Below the pieces are notes generated by a model that did no database searches, was not told the origin of the DNA, and saw only the letters and a program-made list of their open reading frames with translations. Made by a program: the position numbers and the translations under genes. A DNA stretch of 64,000 bases from an uncultured Faecalibacterium sp. GTDB lineage: Bacteria > Bacillota > Clostridia > Oscillospirales > Ruminococcaceae. This document shows, one piece after another, positions 48,927 through 57,218 of this stretch (the first letter of the stretch is position 1; every line of letters starts with the position of its first letter). The stretch spans positions 6,755 to 70,754 of the forward strand of contig CAKSZE010000002.1 in assembly GCA_934525325.1 (NCBI GenBank), written 5' to 3'.

Positions 48927-51476
48927 TCAGCCCTTGGCGGCCAGATTGACCAGACGTCCCTTGACGTAGATCTCCTTGACCAGCTGCTTGCCCTCCAGCG
49001 CGGCAGCCACAGCGGGGTCTGCCTTGGCAGCAGCAATGGCGTCCTCGGCGGTGATATCTGCGGGCACCTTCAGACGTGCCTTCACCTTGCCGTTCACCTG
49101 CACGGCGATCTCCACAGCAGCTTCCACGCACTTGGCTTCCTCGTAGGCAGGCCACGGATAGTAGGCCAGCTGCTCGTCGTGGCTGTGACCCAGCTTTTCC
49201 CACAGTTCCTCGGTCATGTGGGGAGCAAAGGGGTTCAGCAGCTGCACCAGCGTCTCAAACTCGGCCTTGGTTGCGCCGCCGTTGTCGTACATGGCGTTGA
49301 CCAGCGTCATCAGCTGGGCAATGGCGGTGTTCATCTTCAGACCCTCGATATCTGCGCTGACCTTCTTGATGGTCTGGTGCATCAGGGTCTCCATGGCGGG
49401 GCGGTAGCCCTCGCCCTCCACCAGCTTGTCGCTCAGTGCCCACACACGGTCGAGGAAGCGGTTGCAGCCCGCAATGGCAGAGGTCTGCCACGGTGCAGCC
49501 TGCTCAAAGTCGCCCATGAACATCTCGTACAGACGCATGGTGTCGGCACCGTACTGGTCCACGACCTCGTCGGGGTTGATGACGTTGCCAAGGCTCTTGG
49601 ACATCTTCACGATGGGATGGCGTGCCATCTCGCCGTACTTCTCCTCCAGTGCCTTCTCGGCGGCCTTCTGGCTGCCGTACTCCTTGAGCAGCTTCTCCTG
49701 CTCCTCAGCGGGCAGGTTGACGAAGCTGTGGGGGTTCAGGCCAAGGATCATGCCGTGGGCGGTACGTTTCTGGTAGGGCTCTGCCGAGGGCACCACACCG
49801 ATATCGTACAGGAACTTATGCCAGAAACGGCTGTACAGCAGGTGCAGGGTGGTGTGCTCCATGCCGCCGTTGTACCAGTCCACCGGAGACCAGTATTCCA
49901 GTGCTTCCTTGGAGGCCAGAGCATCCTTGCAGTGGGGATCCATGTAGCGCAGGAAGTACCACGAAGAGCCAGCCCACTGGGGCATGGTGTCAGTCTCACG
50001 GGTAGCGGGGCCGCCGCAGCAGGGGCAGGTGGTCTTGACCCAGTCCTTGTGGCGTGCCAGCGGGGACTCGCCGTCCGGGCCCGGCTCAAAGTCGGTGATG
50101 TCCGGCAGGGTCAGCGGCAGGCTGCTTTCGGGCAGGGGCTGCCAGCCGCACTTGTCGCAGTGCACCATGGGGATGGGCTCGCCCCAGTAACGCTGACGGC
50201 TGAACACCCAGTCGCGCAGCTTGTAGTTGACCTTATCGCGGCCCTTGCCGTTCTCCTCCAGCCATGTGATCATCTTCTTTTTGGCATCGACCACGGACAG
50301 GCCGTTCAGGAAGCCGGAGTTGACCAGCGTGCCGGTGGCAACATCGGTAAAGGCAGCCTCGTCCAGATTGGACGGGGTGCTGCCCTTGACCACCTCGATG
50401 ATGGGCAGGCCGAACTTCTTGGCAAACTCCCAGTCGCGGGTATCGTGGGCGGGCACGGCCATGATTGCACCGGTGCCATAGGTGGACAGAACGTAGTCGG
50501 AGATGAAGATGGGGATCTCGGTCTCGTTGACCGGGTTGATGCCCATCACGCCGTCCAGCTGCACGCCGGTCTTTTCCTTGTTCAGCTCGCTGCGCTCAAA
50601 GTCGCTCTTGCGGGCAGCTTCGGCCTGATAAGCCTTGACGGCATCGGCGTTCTTGATGATGCCCTTTTCCAGCCATGCCTTGAGCAGAGCGTGCTCCGGG
50701 GAGATGACCATGTAGGTAGCACCGAACAGGGTGTCGCAGCGGGTGGTATACACGGTCAGGGTGTCCCCGGCGGTGGTGCCGAAGTTCACCTCGGCACCGT
50801 GGCTGCGGCCGATCCAGTTCTTCTGCTGGGTGGCCACGCGCTCGATGTAATCCAAGCCGTCCAAGCCGTCGATCAGCTTATCGGCATAAGCGGTGATCTT
50901 GAGCATCCACTGGCTCTTGACGCGGTGCACTACCTCGCTGCCGCAGCGCTCGCACACGCCGTTGACAACTTCCTCGTTGGCCAGCACGCACTTGCAGCCG
51001 GTGCACCAGTTGACGTTCATTTCCTTCTTGTAGGCCAGACCGCGCTTGTACAGCTGCAGGAAAATCCACTGGGTCCACTTGTAATACTCGGGGTCGGTGG
51101 TGTTGATCTCACGATCCCAGTCAAAGGAGAAGCCCAACGCCTTGAGCTGGCTGCGGAAATGATCCACGTTGCTCTTGGTGACGATAGCGGGGTGGATGTG
51201 GTTCTTCATTGCGAAGTTCTCGGTGGGCAGACCGAAGGCATCCCAGCCCATGGGGTACAGCACATTGTAGCCGTTTTTACGGCGCTTGCGGCTTACCACG
51301 TCCAGCGCGGTGTAGCTGCGGGGATGGCCGACGTGCAGGCCCGCACCCGAGGGATACGGGAACTCCACAAGGGCATAGAACTTGGGTTTTTTGTGGTCGA
51401 TCTCGACATGGAAGGTCTTTTCGTCCTCCCACACCTTCTGCCACTTGGCTTCAACAGCCTTGTAATCATACTTCAT
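48927..51476 (-). CDS. leuS: Leucyl-tRNA synthetase
   Basis: An 849-residue class I synthetase that charges leucine tRNAs and edits near-cognates. The HIGH motif is HVGHPRSY, near residue 48. A zinc knuckle CTGC...CERCG follows at about 158-178. The CP1 editing domain has [14 protein letters not shown] and [12 protein letters not shown]. The KMSKS motif is VKMSKSLGN. Full length. No T-box lies upstream, so control differs from alaS. It is the last gene in the run yhbY-nadD-yqeK-LCP-rsfS-leuS, but the palindromic element 51557-51693 separates it from rsfS. Confidence 0.98.
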   Translation of the reverse strand: MKYDYKAVEAKWQKVWEDEKTFHVEIDHKKPKFYALVEFPYPSGAGLHVGHPRSYTALDVVSRKRRKNGYNVLYPMGWDAFGLPTENFAMKNHIHPAIVTKSNVDHFRSQLKALGFSFDWDREINTTDPEYYKWTQWIFLQLYKRGLAYKKEMNVNWCTGCKCVLANEEVVNGVCERCGSEVVHRVKSQWMLKITAYADKLIDGLDGLDYIERVATQQKNWIGRSHGAEVNFGTTAGDTLTVYTTRCDTLFGATYMVISPEHALLKAWLEKGIIKNADAVKAYQAEAARKSDFERSELNKEKTGVQLDGVMGINPVNETEIPIFISDYVLSTYGTGAIMAVPAHDTRDWEFAKKFGLPIIEVVKGSTPSNLDEAAFTDVATGTLVNSGFLNGLSVVDAKKKMITWLEENGKGRDKVNYKLRDWVFSRQRYWGEPIPMVHCDKCGWQPLPESSLPLTLPDITDFEPGPDGESPLARHKDWVKTTCPCCGGPATRETDTMPQWAGSSWYFLRYMDPHCKDALASKEALEYWSPVDWYNGGMEHTTLHLLYSRFWHKFLYDIGVVPSAEPYQKRTAHGMILGLNPHSFVNLPAEEQEKLLKEYGSQKAAEKALEEKYGEMARHPIVKMSKSLGNVINPDEVVDQYGADTMRLYEMFMGDFEQAAPWQTSAIAGCNRFLDRVWALSDKLVEGEGYRPAMETLMHQTIKKVSADIEGLKMNTAIAQLMTLVNAMYDNGGATKAEFETLVQLLNPFAPHMTEELWEKLGHSHDEQLAYYPWPAYEEAKCVEAAVEIAVQVNGKVKARLKVPADITAEDAIAAAKADPAVAAALEGKQLVKEIYVKGRLVNLAAKG

Positions 51477-51556
51477 GTTTGTAATCAGCTCCAGACTTTA
51501 ACCAAAATACCGTTGCTTGGGGGCGTATGCTTTTAAACCGTCTGCCGTTGCCAGAA

Positions 51557-51693
51557 AACCCTCTCCGTCATCGCTGCGCGATGCCACCTCTCCCGAAGGG
51601 GAGAGGTCTTGTGCAGACCGCAGCCTTCCCTCCTTTGCGCAAGCTCCCCCTCTCGGGGGAGCTGTCAGGGCGGACGCCCTGACTGAGAGGGTT
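51557..51693. repeat. Cloverleaf-like palindromic repeat between rsfS and leuS
   Basis: Outer arms AACCCTCTC (51557) and GAGAGGGTT (51685) close a four-armed structure: ATCGCTGCGCGAT; CCTCTCCC and GGGAGAGG around GAAG; AGCTCCCCC and GGGGGAGCT around TCTC; GTCAGGGC and GCCCTGAC around GGAC. It codes for nothing on either strand. The shape and position suggest a MITE-like or RNA-structured mobile repeat. A shorter relative is at 56165. Confidence 0.85.
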
Positions 51694-51724
51694 CTTTTTT
51701 CGGACAGACAGCTTTTTGCCTTAA

Positions 51725-52108
51725 TTATTCAATGCTGCTATCCGGGGTCAGGTACTCCGAGATGTCCACCGGCTCACCGTCTGCCCACAGGTGCTCCAGA
51801 TCATAGTAGGCGCGGCTGTTGGGCACAAAGACGTGCACGATGACGTTGGAGTAGTCCAGCAGCACCCAGTTCTTGGTGTCGTGACCCTCGGTGCTGTAGG
51901 GCTCCAGACCCTTCTGCGAAAGCTCGTACTCCACCTCATCTGCCAGAGAAGCCACCTGCGTGGTGGAGGTACCGGAGGCGATGACGAAGTAATCGGTCAG
52001 GACGGTCAGGCTTTCCACCTTGAGCACCCGCACATCCTGTGCCTTCTTCTTGTCCAGAATCTTGGCGATCTCAATGGCAAGCGCCTTGCTGTCGTTGAAA
52101 TTATCCAT
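51725..52108 (-). CDS. rsfS: Ribosome silencing factor RsfS
   Basis: A 127-residue protein that binds L14 and blocks subunit joining when nutrients are scarce. Motifs are LAIEIAKILDKKKAQDVRVL, TDYFVIASGTSTTQV and WVLLDYSNVIVHVF, with the terminal YYDLEHLWAD. The ATG at 52108 has GGGAG upstream. It lies 61 nt after the LCP gene and before leuS. Confidence 0.95.
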   Translation of the reverse strand: MDNFNDSKALAIEIAKILDKKKAQDVRVLKVESLTVLTDYFVIASGTSTTQVASLADEVEYELSQKGLEPYSTEGHDTKNWVLLDYSNVIVHVFVPNSRAYYDLEHLWADGEPVDISEYLTPDSSIE

Positions 52109-52169
52109 GTGTTTCTCCCTTCTGTCGGAACACGCCCGCACACGGTGTGCAGGGCGTTGTTTTCTGTTG

Positions 52170-53543
52170 TTACTGTCCGGTGCCCGCTGCCTGACCATCG
52201 GTGGTCACAGCGCCGGAAAGGTCGGTATCGCCGCTGAGGATGGCGTCGTCGGATTCCTTATCGATGCGTCCCATATACTGCACGTTGGCATCGGTGGATG
52301 CGCTGCCGTGGGGCCACTGGTCAGTGACCATGTGCAGGTCGCTCACCTCCACCGGGCCGGTGTAGGTGCAGAAATACTGGTTGAGCAGGTTTGCGATGGA
52401 GCCGGCATCCGGCACCACGCAGGAGTAACCGGCAAAGGAGTCGGTCTTGCCCACATTGGGCACGCCCATGAATACCGGCGTCTGCGCCAGAATGATATTG
52501 GAGCTGTCGATCTTGAGGAAGGACGCCAGCAGCTTTGCAATGGTGGTGATGTCCATATCCGTGTGGATATAGTCCTTGAATATCAGCGGCAGCTGGTTCA
52601 GGATATCGGTGATGCCCATGGCGCGGGCGCGCTTGAACAGACCCGCGTAGAAGTAGCGCTGCATATTCAAACGGTCGATATCAGAGTTTGCGTAGCCGTC
52701 GCCGTGGCGGCAGCGCACAAAGAACTCCGCCGAAGCACCGTCCAGATTGCGGTAGCCCTTCAGCAGCTTGCTGCCGCCGTAGGACATATCCCGGGGGATA
52801 TACACCTCGATGCCGCCGAAGTTATCCACCATTTCCACCAGTGCCTGCATATCAATGGTGACATAGTAGTCGATGGGCAGGTGGTACTGGTCGTAGATGA
52901 CATCTGCCAGCGCGGCAATGCTGCCGCCATTGGAGAGCGCCACCGAGTTGATCTGGTAGTTGGAAACGGCATAGGTCTTGCCGTTGGAGAGGGTAAGCTT
53001 GCGGTTCTGGGTGGTCACCAGCGTGTTGCGGGGGATCTGCAGCATCCGCAGCGCACCGCCCTTGATATCAAACTGGCAGTACAGGATCATATCCGTCATG
53101 CCGTCGTTGGAGCTGGTGTCGCTGTAAGTGCGCCCCTCCTCAAAGTCGATGCCGCAGACCAGAATGTTGACCACATCGCCCTTGTACTCCTCGGCGGTCT
53201 GGATCTCCTCCACGATGGAGGGGGCGCTTTCTGCCGGGCGGATGCTGTCCTCCACCTTGTTCACAAGGCTCACACCGTACACCACCACACCGGAGATCAC
53301 GGCGATCACCCCCATCACGATGGCAAAGGGCAGCCACAGCGGGGTCTTTTTCTTCTTTTTGCGGCGGCGCGGTGCATCGTCCCCGCCCATGTCGGGCTGT
53401 GCCGGGCGGCGGGGCGGGGCGGCGTGCTGTGCCCCGGCGGTGCTGCGGGTGTTCTGCTCCGGGGCAGCCTGCGGGGCACGCGCCGCCTGATCCGGGCGGC
53501 TGAGTGAGCGGTCTGTATTGATATGGCGTGGCGTCTGGCTCAT
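52170..53543 (-). CDS. LytR-CpsA-Psr (LCP) family cell-wall ligase
   Basis: A 457-residue membrane-anchored enzyme that attaches teichoic acid or capsule polymers to peptidoglycan. Residues 1-66 are a cytoplasmic Pro/Ala/Lys-rich stretch ending in RRRKKKKK. A helix at about 68-92 follows. The LCP domain has VNILVCGID, TDMILYCQFD, MLQIPRNTLV, IDYYVTIDM, GGIEVYIP and FVRCRHGDGYANSDIDRLNMQ (in part HGDGYANSDIDRLN) with the pyrophosphate-contacting Arg/Asp residues. The C-terminal tail is acidic and Thr-rich. The ATG at 53543 has GGAGGA upstream. It is in an operon with yqeK and rsfS. Confidence 0.94.
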   Translation of the reverse strand: MSQTPRHINTDRSLSRPDQAARAPQAAPEQNTRSTAGAQHAAPPRRPAQPDMGGDDAPRRRKKKKKTPLWLPFAIVMGVIAVISGVVVYGVSLVNKVEDSIRPAESAPSIVEEIQTAEEYKGDVVNILVCGIDFEEGRTYSDTSSNDGMTDMILYCQFDIKGGALRMLQIPRNTLVTTQNRKLTLSNGKTYAVSNYQINSVALSNGGSIAALADVIYDQYHLPIDYYVTIDMQALVEMVDNFGGIEVYIPRDMSYGGSKLLKGYRNLDGASAEFFVRCRHGDGYANSDIDRLNMQRYFYAGLFKRARAMGITDILNQLPLIFKDYIHTDMDITTIAKLLASFLKIDSSNIILAQTPVFMGVPNVGKTDSFAGYSCVVPDAGSIANLLNQYFCTYTGPVEVSDLHMVTDQWPHGSASTDANVQYMGRIDKESDDAILSGDTDLSGAVTTDGQAAGTGQ

Positions 53544-53691
53544 GCTTTTTATATCCTCCAGCTTTTCACTGCTCTGCAGAGTTTTTTTACTTGCAGACCT
53601 GTCATATCCTTCAGTATAGCATGGTACGGCAAAATCTGCAATTGTTTTATCCGGGGATGGCCGGAACCATTTTTAACCGGCGTCCGGCTTT

Positions 53692-54270
53692 TCACCCTTC
53701 ATTCTGCCCGCTGTGCGCTAAGATATCCTCGTAGGCAGCCTTGCTCTCGGGGTCGAGGGGCTTACCCTCGGACAGCACAAAGCCGTTGGTCTGCCTGAGC
53801 GCTGCCAGCATGGCGGCGTCCAAGTCCTTCATTTCCAGCTTGCGCAGCTTTTCCACCCCGGGCCAGTCCCGCTCGGCACTGGTCATATCGGCCAGATACA
53901 GGATCTTGTCCAGCTGGGTCATGCCCGCCTTGCCTGCGGTATGGCAGGCGATGGCGCTGAGCACGGCTTCGTCTGTAACGCCCCATTCGGTGCGTGCCAG
54001 AATGGCGGCGCAGATGCCGTGCCACACCGGCGTGGGGCGTGCTTCGCCCCCCTGCGCATATTCCGGGTGCGCCTGCATGATAGCGCGCATCTCGTCCTTG
54101 GGCAGCTCCTTGGCGGCATCGTGCAAAAGCGCAGCCAGTGCGGCCTGCTCCGGGTCGGTGCCGTAGTGCTTGGCCAGCTTGACGGCCATTTTTTTCACGT
54201 TGATGGTATGCTCGTAGCGCTTATCGCTCAACCGGCTGCGCACAAGCTCTTTTGCCTGTTTCAGATCCAT
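53692..54270 (-). CDS. yqeK: YqeK HD-domain Ap4A hydrolase
   Basis: A 192-residue HD-domain protein that in Firmicutes splits Ap4A symmetrically to two ADP. Metal ligands are in RYEHTINV (His), LLHDAAKE (HD), VWHGICAA (His) and AIACHTAG, with LDKILYLADM completing the site. The ATG at 54270 follows the nadD TAA directly. Its usual neighbours nadD and rsfS flank the LCP gene. Confidence 0.94.
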   Translation of the reverse strand: MDLKQAKELVRSRLSDKRYEHTINVKKMAVKLAKHYGTDPEQAALAALLHDAAKELPKDEMRAIMQAHPEYAQGGEARPTPVWHGICAAILARTEWGVTDEAVLSAIACHTAGKAGMTQLDKILYLADMTSAERDWPGVEKLRKLEMKDLDAAMLAALRQTNGFVLSEGKPLDPESKAAYEDILAHSGQNEG

Positions 54271-54909
54271 TTATCTGCTACTTCCTTCTGTGTTCCGGTA
54301 TAGTCCCTCCCGCCGGATGACGCTGCGCACTTCCTCCGGCAGTTCGGCTTCGCATTCCTCTCCGGCGGCAAGCCGGGCCCGCAGCTGGCTGCTGGACATG
54401 GGCAGTGCCTGCACCGGGGCAAACAGGATGCGTCCGCCCGACGGGTCCAGCAGCTTTGCCTTTGCGTGCAGCGCCGGGGCATCGCCGATATCCCGGCTGG
54501 TGACCACCACCCGCGCAATGCGCAGGATATCCTGCCAGCGATGCCAGCCCTCAAAGCTGAGCAGCATATCGCTGCCAATGGCAAGGTACAGCACCGCGCC
54601 GGGGTTTTCGCGCGCCAGCATTTCCAGCGTGAGCACGGTATAATTGCGGCTGCCCGCTGCGGCCTGCGCCACCTCCCAGCCGCTCACTTCCAGCGGCGGC
54701 ATCCCGGGCTCCTGCGCCAGCGCCGCAAAGCACCGGCACATTTCCAGCCGCAGCGCACCGGAGGCATTTGTCCCCTGCTTAAAGGGGGAAGTGCCTGCCG
54801 GCATCACCACGATCTTATCCGGGCGCACGCGGTCTGCCGCTGCGCGCAGGTTGTTCAGGTGGCCGTTATGGGGCGGGTCGAAGCTGCCGCCATAGAGAAG
54901 GATCTTCAT
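54271..54909 (-). CDS. nadD: Nicotinate-nucleotide adenylyltransferase NadD
   Basis: A 212-residue enzyme that makes nicotinate adenine dinucleotide from NaMN and ATP in NAD synthesis. The nucleotidyltransferase motif GGSFDPPHNGHL (HxGH variant HNGH) is at residues 8-19. The second motif is SSSQLRARLA near the C-terminus. It abuts yqeK (TAA then ATG) and begins 1 nt after yhbY. It complements the CinA/NMN recycling at 38359. Confidence 0.97.
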   Translation of the reverse strand: MKILLYGGSFDPPHNGHLNNLRAAADRVRPDKIVVMPAGTSPFKQGTNASGALRLEMCRCFAALAQEPGMPPLEVSGWEVAQAAAGSRNYTVLTLEMLARENPGAVLYLAIGSDMLLSFEGWHRWQDILRIARVVVTSRDIGDAPALHAKAKLLDPSGGRILFAPVQALPMSSSQLRARLAAGEECEAELPEEVRSVIRREGLYRNTEGSSR

Positions 54910-54910
54910 C

Positions 54911-55207
54911 TTACTTCAGCAGGGCAGCGTAGGCGCTGTCCTTTTTCTTCTGCAGATACAGCACGAACTTGGAGCCAATGACCTGCACGCAGTCTGCACC
55001 GGTGGCCTCGGCCAGCTTGGTAGCGGCCTCGCGGGCGTTGTACATGCTGTTTTCCAGCACCTTGAGTTTGATGAGTTCCCGGGCGTCCAGACAGTCCTTC
55101 ACTCCCTGGATCAGGGTCTCGTCGATCTCGCCCTTACCCACGATGTAAACGGGGTCCATGGTATTGGCCTTGCCGCGCAGAATAGCGCGCTGTTTGCTTG
55201 TCAACAT
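54911..55207 (-). CDS. yhbY: YhbY/CRS1 RNA-binding protein
   Basis: A 98-residue ribosome-assembly RNA-binding protein with a KH-like CRM fold. The sequence LTSKQRAILRGKANTMDPVY and GKGEIDETLIQGVKDCL are family features, with a GxxG-like ATGADCVQVIGSKFVLY at the end. It starts the yhbY-nadD-yqeK-LCP-rsfS-leuS run in transcription order. The ATG at 55207 has GGAGAAA upstream. Confidence 0.95.
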   Translation of the reverse strand: MLTSKQRAILRGKANTMDPVYIVGKGEIDETLIQGVKDCLDARELIKLKVLENSMYNAREAATKLAEATGADCVQVIGSKFVLYLQKKKDSAYAALLK

Positions 55208-55250
55208 AGTTTTTCTCCTTTATTTTACAATAAAATAATATCGTGTGTTG

Positions 55251-55371
55251 CGGGCGGTGGGTATTTTCTCTGAGGACCGTCCGCTGGGGTGGGACCCTGT
55301 TGCCCGCAGGGCAATAGGGCGGGCGATGGAATGGCCCGATTCGTGTCCGAAGAGAAAGTACCCAACGCCCG
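55251..55371. repeat. Element with imperfect terminal inverted repeats
   Basis: The left end CGGGCGGTGGGTATTTTCTC is answered by a right end whose complement is CGGGCGTTGGGTACTTTCTC, 21 nt on each side. Inside are a TTGCCC/GGGCAA hairpin and a GC-rich segment. No reading frame is credible. It resembles short non-coding structured repeats seen in gut Clostridia, perhaps a MITE. Confidence 0.75.
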
Positions 55372-55412
55372 GGTCAGGCACAGTTGCCTTTGCGTCCTTC
55401 TCCCGTGAAAGG

Positions 55413-55504
55413 GTGAATTGAAAATGACCGCAGTCATTTTCAATTCACATATCTAAAAATTTTCTTCCGCTGAAGATGGCCAAAGCGAACGCGGAGGCCA
55501 TTTA
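55413..55504 (-). repeat. Composite intergenic repeat, copy 6 (parts 1 and 2)
   Basis: Read on the minus strand, part 1 is AATGGCCTCCGCGTTCGCTT then GGCCATCTTCAGCGGAA. Part 2 is a 16-nt-arm hairpin GTGAATTGAAAATGAC, TGCG, complement (55413-55448). It follows the rdgB stop. The region 55208-55515 has no gene: it consists of the element at 55251 plus this copy. Confidence 0.82.
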
Positions 55505-55515
55505 AATTCGTTTTA

Positions 55516-56151
55516 TTACTCCCCCAGAAAGCCCGGCAGCTGCTTTTCCAGCGCTGCCAGCGCGTTGCCGCGGTGGCTGATGGCGTCCTTTTCGTCCGGG
55601 GTCAGCTGGGCGTAGCTGCGGTTCTCGGTGTTGGGGCGCTTGTCCGTTTTGCCCACGCCGCAGTCGGCGGGGATGAACAGCGGGTCGTAGCCAAAGCCGT
55701 AATCGCCGCGCAGCCGCGTAAAGGCAATGCTGCCCGGGCACTCGCCCATGCAGGTCAGGTGCCGGCCGTCCGGCAGAATGAAGCACACCGCCGAGACAAA
55801 TTTTGCGCCCCGCTGCCCGGCAGGCACCGCCTGCATGGCAGCCAGCAGTTTATCATTGTTGGCTTCGTCGTCGCCGTGGTGGCCGCAGTAGCGGGCGCTG
55901 TACACGCCGGGTGCGCCGTCCAGCACATCCACACACAGGCCGGAGTCATCGGCGATGGTGGGCAGACCGCTGGCCTTGCAGATGGTTTCGGCCTTAATGA
56001 GAGCGTTCTCGGCAAAGGCGGTGCCGGTCTCCTCCGGTTCAAGGGTGATGCCCAGTTCCTTCTGGCTGACCACCTCATGCCCCTGCGCTTCCAGAATGCG
56101 GCGCAGCTCGCGGAGCTTTCCGGCGTTGCCGGTGGCTGCACAAATTTTCAT
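55516..56151 (-). CDS. rdgB: XTP/dITP diphosphatase RdgB
   Basis: A 211-residue house-cleaning enzyme that hydrolyses non-canonical purine triphosphates to monophosphates. The motifs are ATGNAGKLREL (substrate Lys), DDSGLCVDVLDGAPGVYSAR (catalytic Asp; in part DDSGLCVDVL) and GFGYDPLFIP, with SHRGNAL near the end. The ATG at 56151 begins MKICAATGN. It lies downstream of ftsY, separated by a palindromic repeat. Confidence 0.96.
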   Translation of the reverse strand: MKICAATGNAGKLRELRRILEAQGHEVVSQKELGITLEPEETGTAFAENALIKAETICKASGLPTIADDSGLCVDVLDGAPGVYSARYCGHHGDDEANNDKLLAAMQAVPAGQRGAKFVSAVCFILPDGRHLTCMGECPGSIAFTRLRGDYGFGYDPLFIPADCGVGKTDKRPNTENRSYAQLTPDEKDAISHRGNALAALEKQLPGFLGE

Positions 56152-56164
56152 CTTGATACTCCTT

Positions 56165-56238
56165 CCTCTTTCAAAGCTCGCCCCTTCGGGAGAGCTCCGT
56201 TTCCGCGCCGCTGTAAGCGGACGGAACGGTGAGAGGGT
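56165..56238. repeat. Short palindromic repeat related to the 51557 element
   Basis: Outer CTCTTTC and GAGAGGG flank arms AAGCTC/GAGCT with a CCCCTTCGGG tip, and CGTT-CCG with CGG-AACG. The terminal GTGAGAGGGTT matches the GAGAGGGTT end at 51685. It fills the gap between ftsY and rdgB. Confidence 0.65.
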
Positions 56239-56244
56239 TTTGTT

Positions 56245-57183
56245 TTAGTGCTTCCATTCCCGGGGGAGCAGCTCTTCCACAAAGCCCTCCGGGGTGAAGG
56301 GCAGCAGGTCGTCGATGCCCTCGCCCACGCCGATAAAGCGCACCGGCAAGCCCAGACGCTGCTTGACCGCCACAACGCAGCCGCCCTTGGCGGTACCGTC
56401 CAGCTTGGTCAGGATGATGCCGGTGGCTTCGGCAGCTTTGCAGAACTCCTTGGCCTGACTGATGGCGTTCTGCCCGGTGATGGCATCCAGCACCAGCAGG
56501 GTCTCAAGGCTGGCTTCCGGGCTTGCCTTTTTGACGCTGCGGCTGATCTTGGAAAGCTCTGCCATCAGGTTTGATTTGTTGTGCAGACGGCCTGCGGTGT
56601 CCGCAATGACCATATCATAGCCGCGTGCAGTGGCAGACTTGACCGTATCAAAGATGACGGCGGCGGGGTCTGCGCCCTCGCCCGCACTGACGATGGGCAC
56701 ACCGGCACGGCTTGCCCAGATCTCCAGCTGCTCGCTGGCAGCGGCGCGGAAGGTATCACCGGCGGCCAGCATGACCCGCTTGCCCTGCCGGGTGTAGTAA
56801 TCGGCCAGCTTGGCAATGCTGGTGGTCTTGCCCACGCCGTTGACGCCGATGACCAGAATGACGGCGGGCTTGCCGTCCAGTGCCATCTCGGCCTCCGGGG
56901 TCATCTCCTCGGCAATGATGTCACGCAGGGCATCTGCGGCCTGCTCACCGGTTTTCAGCCCCTTGTCACGCACACGGTCGCGGAGCTTGTCCACCAGATG
57001 CACCGCCACCTCACCGCCAACATCGGCAAGGATCAGCTGCTCTTCCAGATCATCGTACATCTCATCGTCGATGACGCTGCCGGTCAGGGTGTTCATAATG
57101 CTGCCCCAGAAACCGGTGCGGGTCTTTTCCAGACCCGTTTTCATCTTGTCTTTTTCTTTTTTTCCAAATCCGAAGAACGCCAT
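56245..57183 (-). CDS. ftsY: Signal recognition particle receptor FtsY
   Basis: A 312-residue GTPase that docks SRP-ribosome complexes at the membrane. The N domain is short and basic ([20 protein letters not shown]); the acidic A domain of E. coli is absent, as is usual in Firmicutes. The G domain has [15 protein letters not shown] (P-loop), [33 protein letters not shown] and GVGEGIDDL. It lies 35 nt after smc. Confidence 0.97.
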   Translation of the reverse strand: MAFFGFGKKEKDKMKTGLEKTRTGFWGSIMNTLTGSVIDDEMYDDLEEQLILADVGGEVAVHLVDKLRDRVRDKGLKTGEQAADALRDIIAEEMTPEAEMALDGKPAVILVIGVNGVGKTTSIAKLADYYTRQGKRVMLAAGDTFRAAASEQLEIWASRAGVPIVSAGEGADPAAVIFDTVKSATARGYDMVIADTAGRLHNKSNLMAELSKISRSVKKASPEASLETLLVLDAITGQNAISQAKEFCKAAEATGIILTKLDGTAKGGCVVAVKQRLGLPVRFIGVGEGIDDLLPFTPEGFVEELLPREWKH

Positions 57184-57218
57184 AGTGGTCCTCCTATCTA
57201 TTTTCTGTTTATTTTATA

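Noticed and set aside
49179-51536. A 785-codon plus-strand frame across leuS
   Set aside because: Antisense shadow of leuS with the same compositional signature and no ribosome site.
51476-51560. A T-box for leuS
   Set aside because: No GGGTGGTACC core is present upstream of leuS; the structured DNA there is a palindromic repeat.
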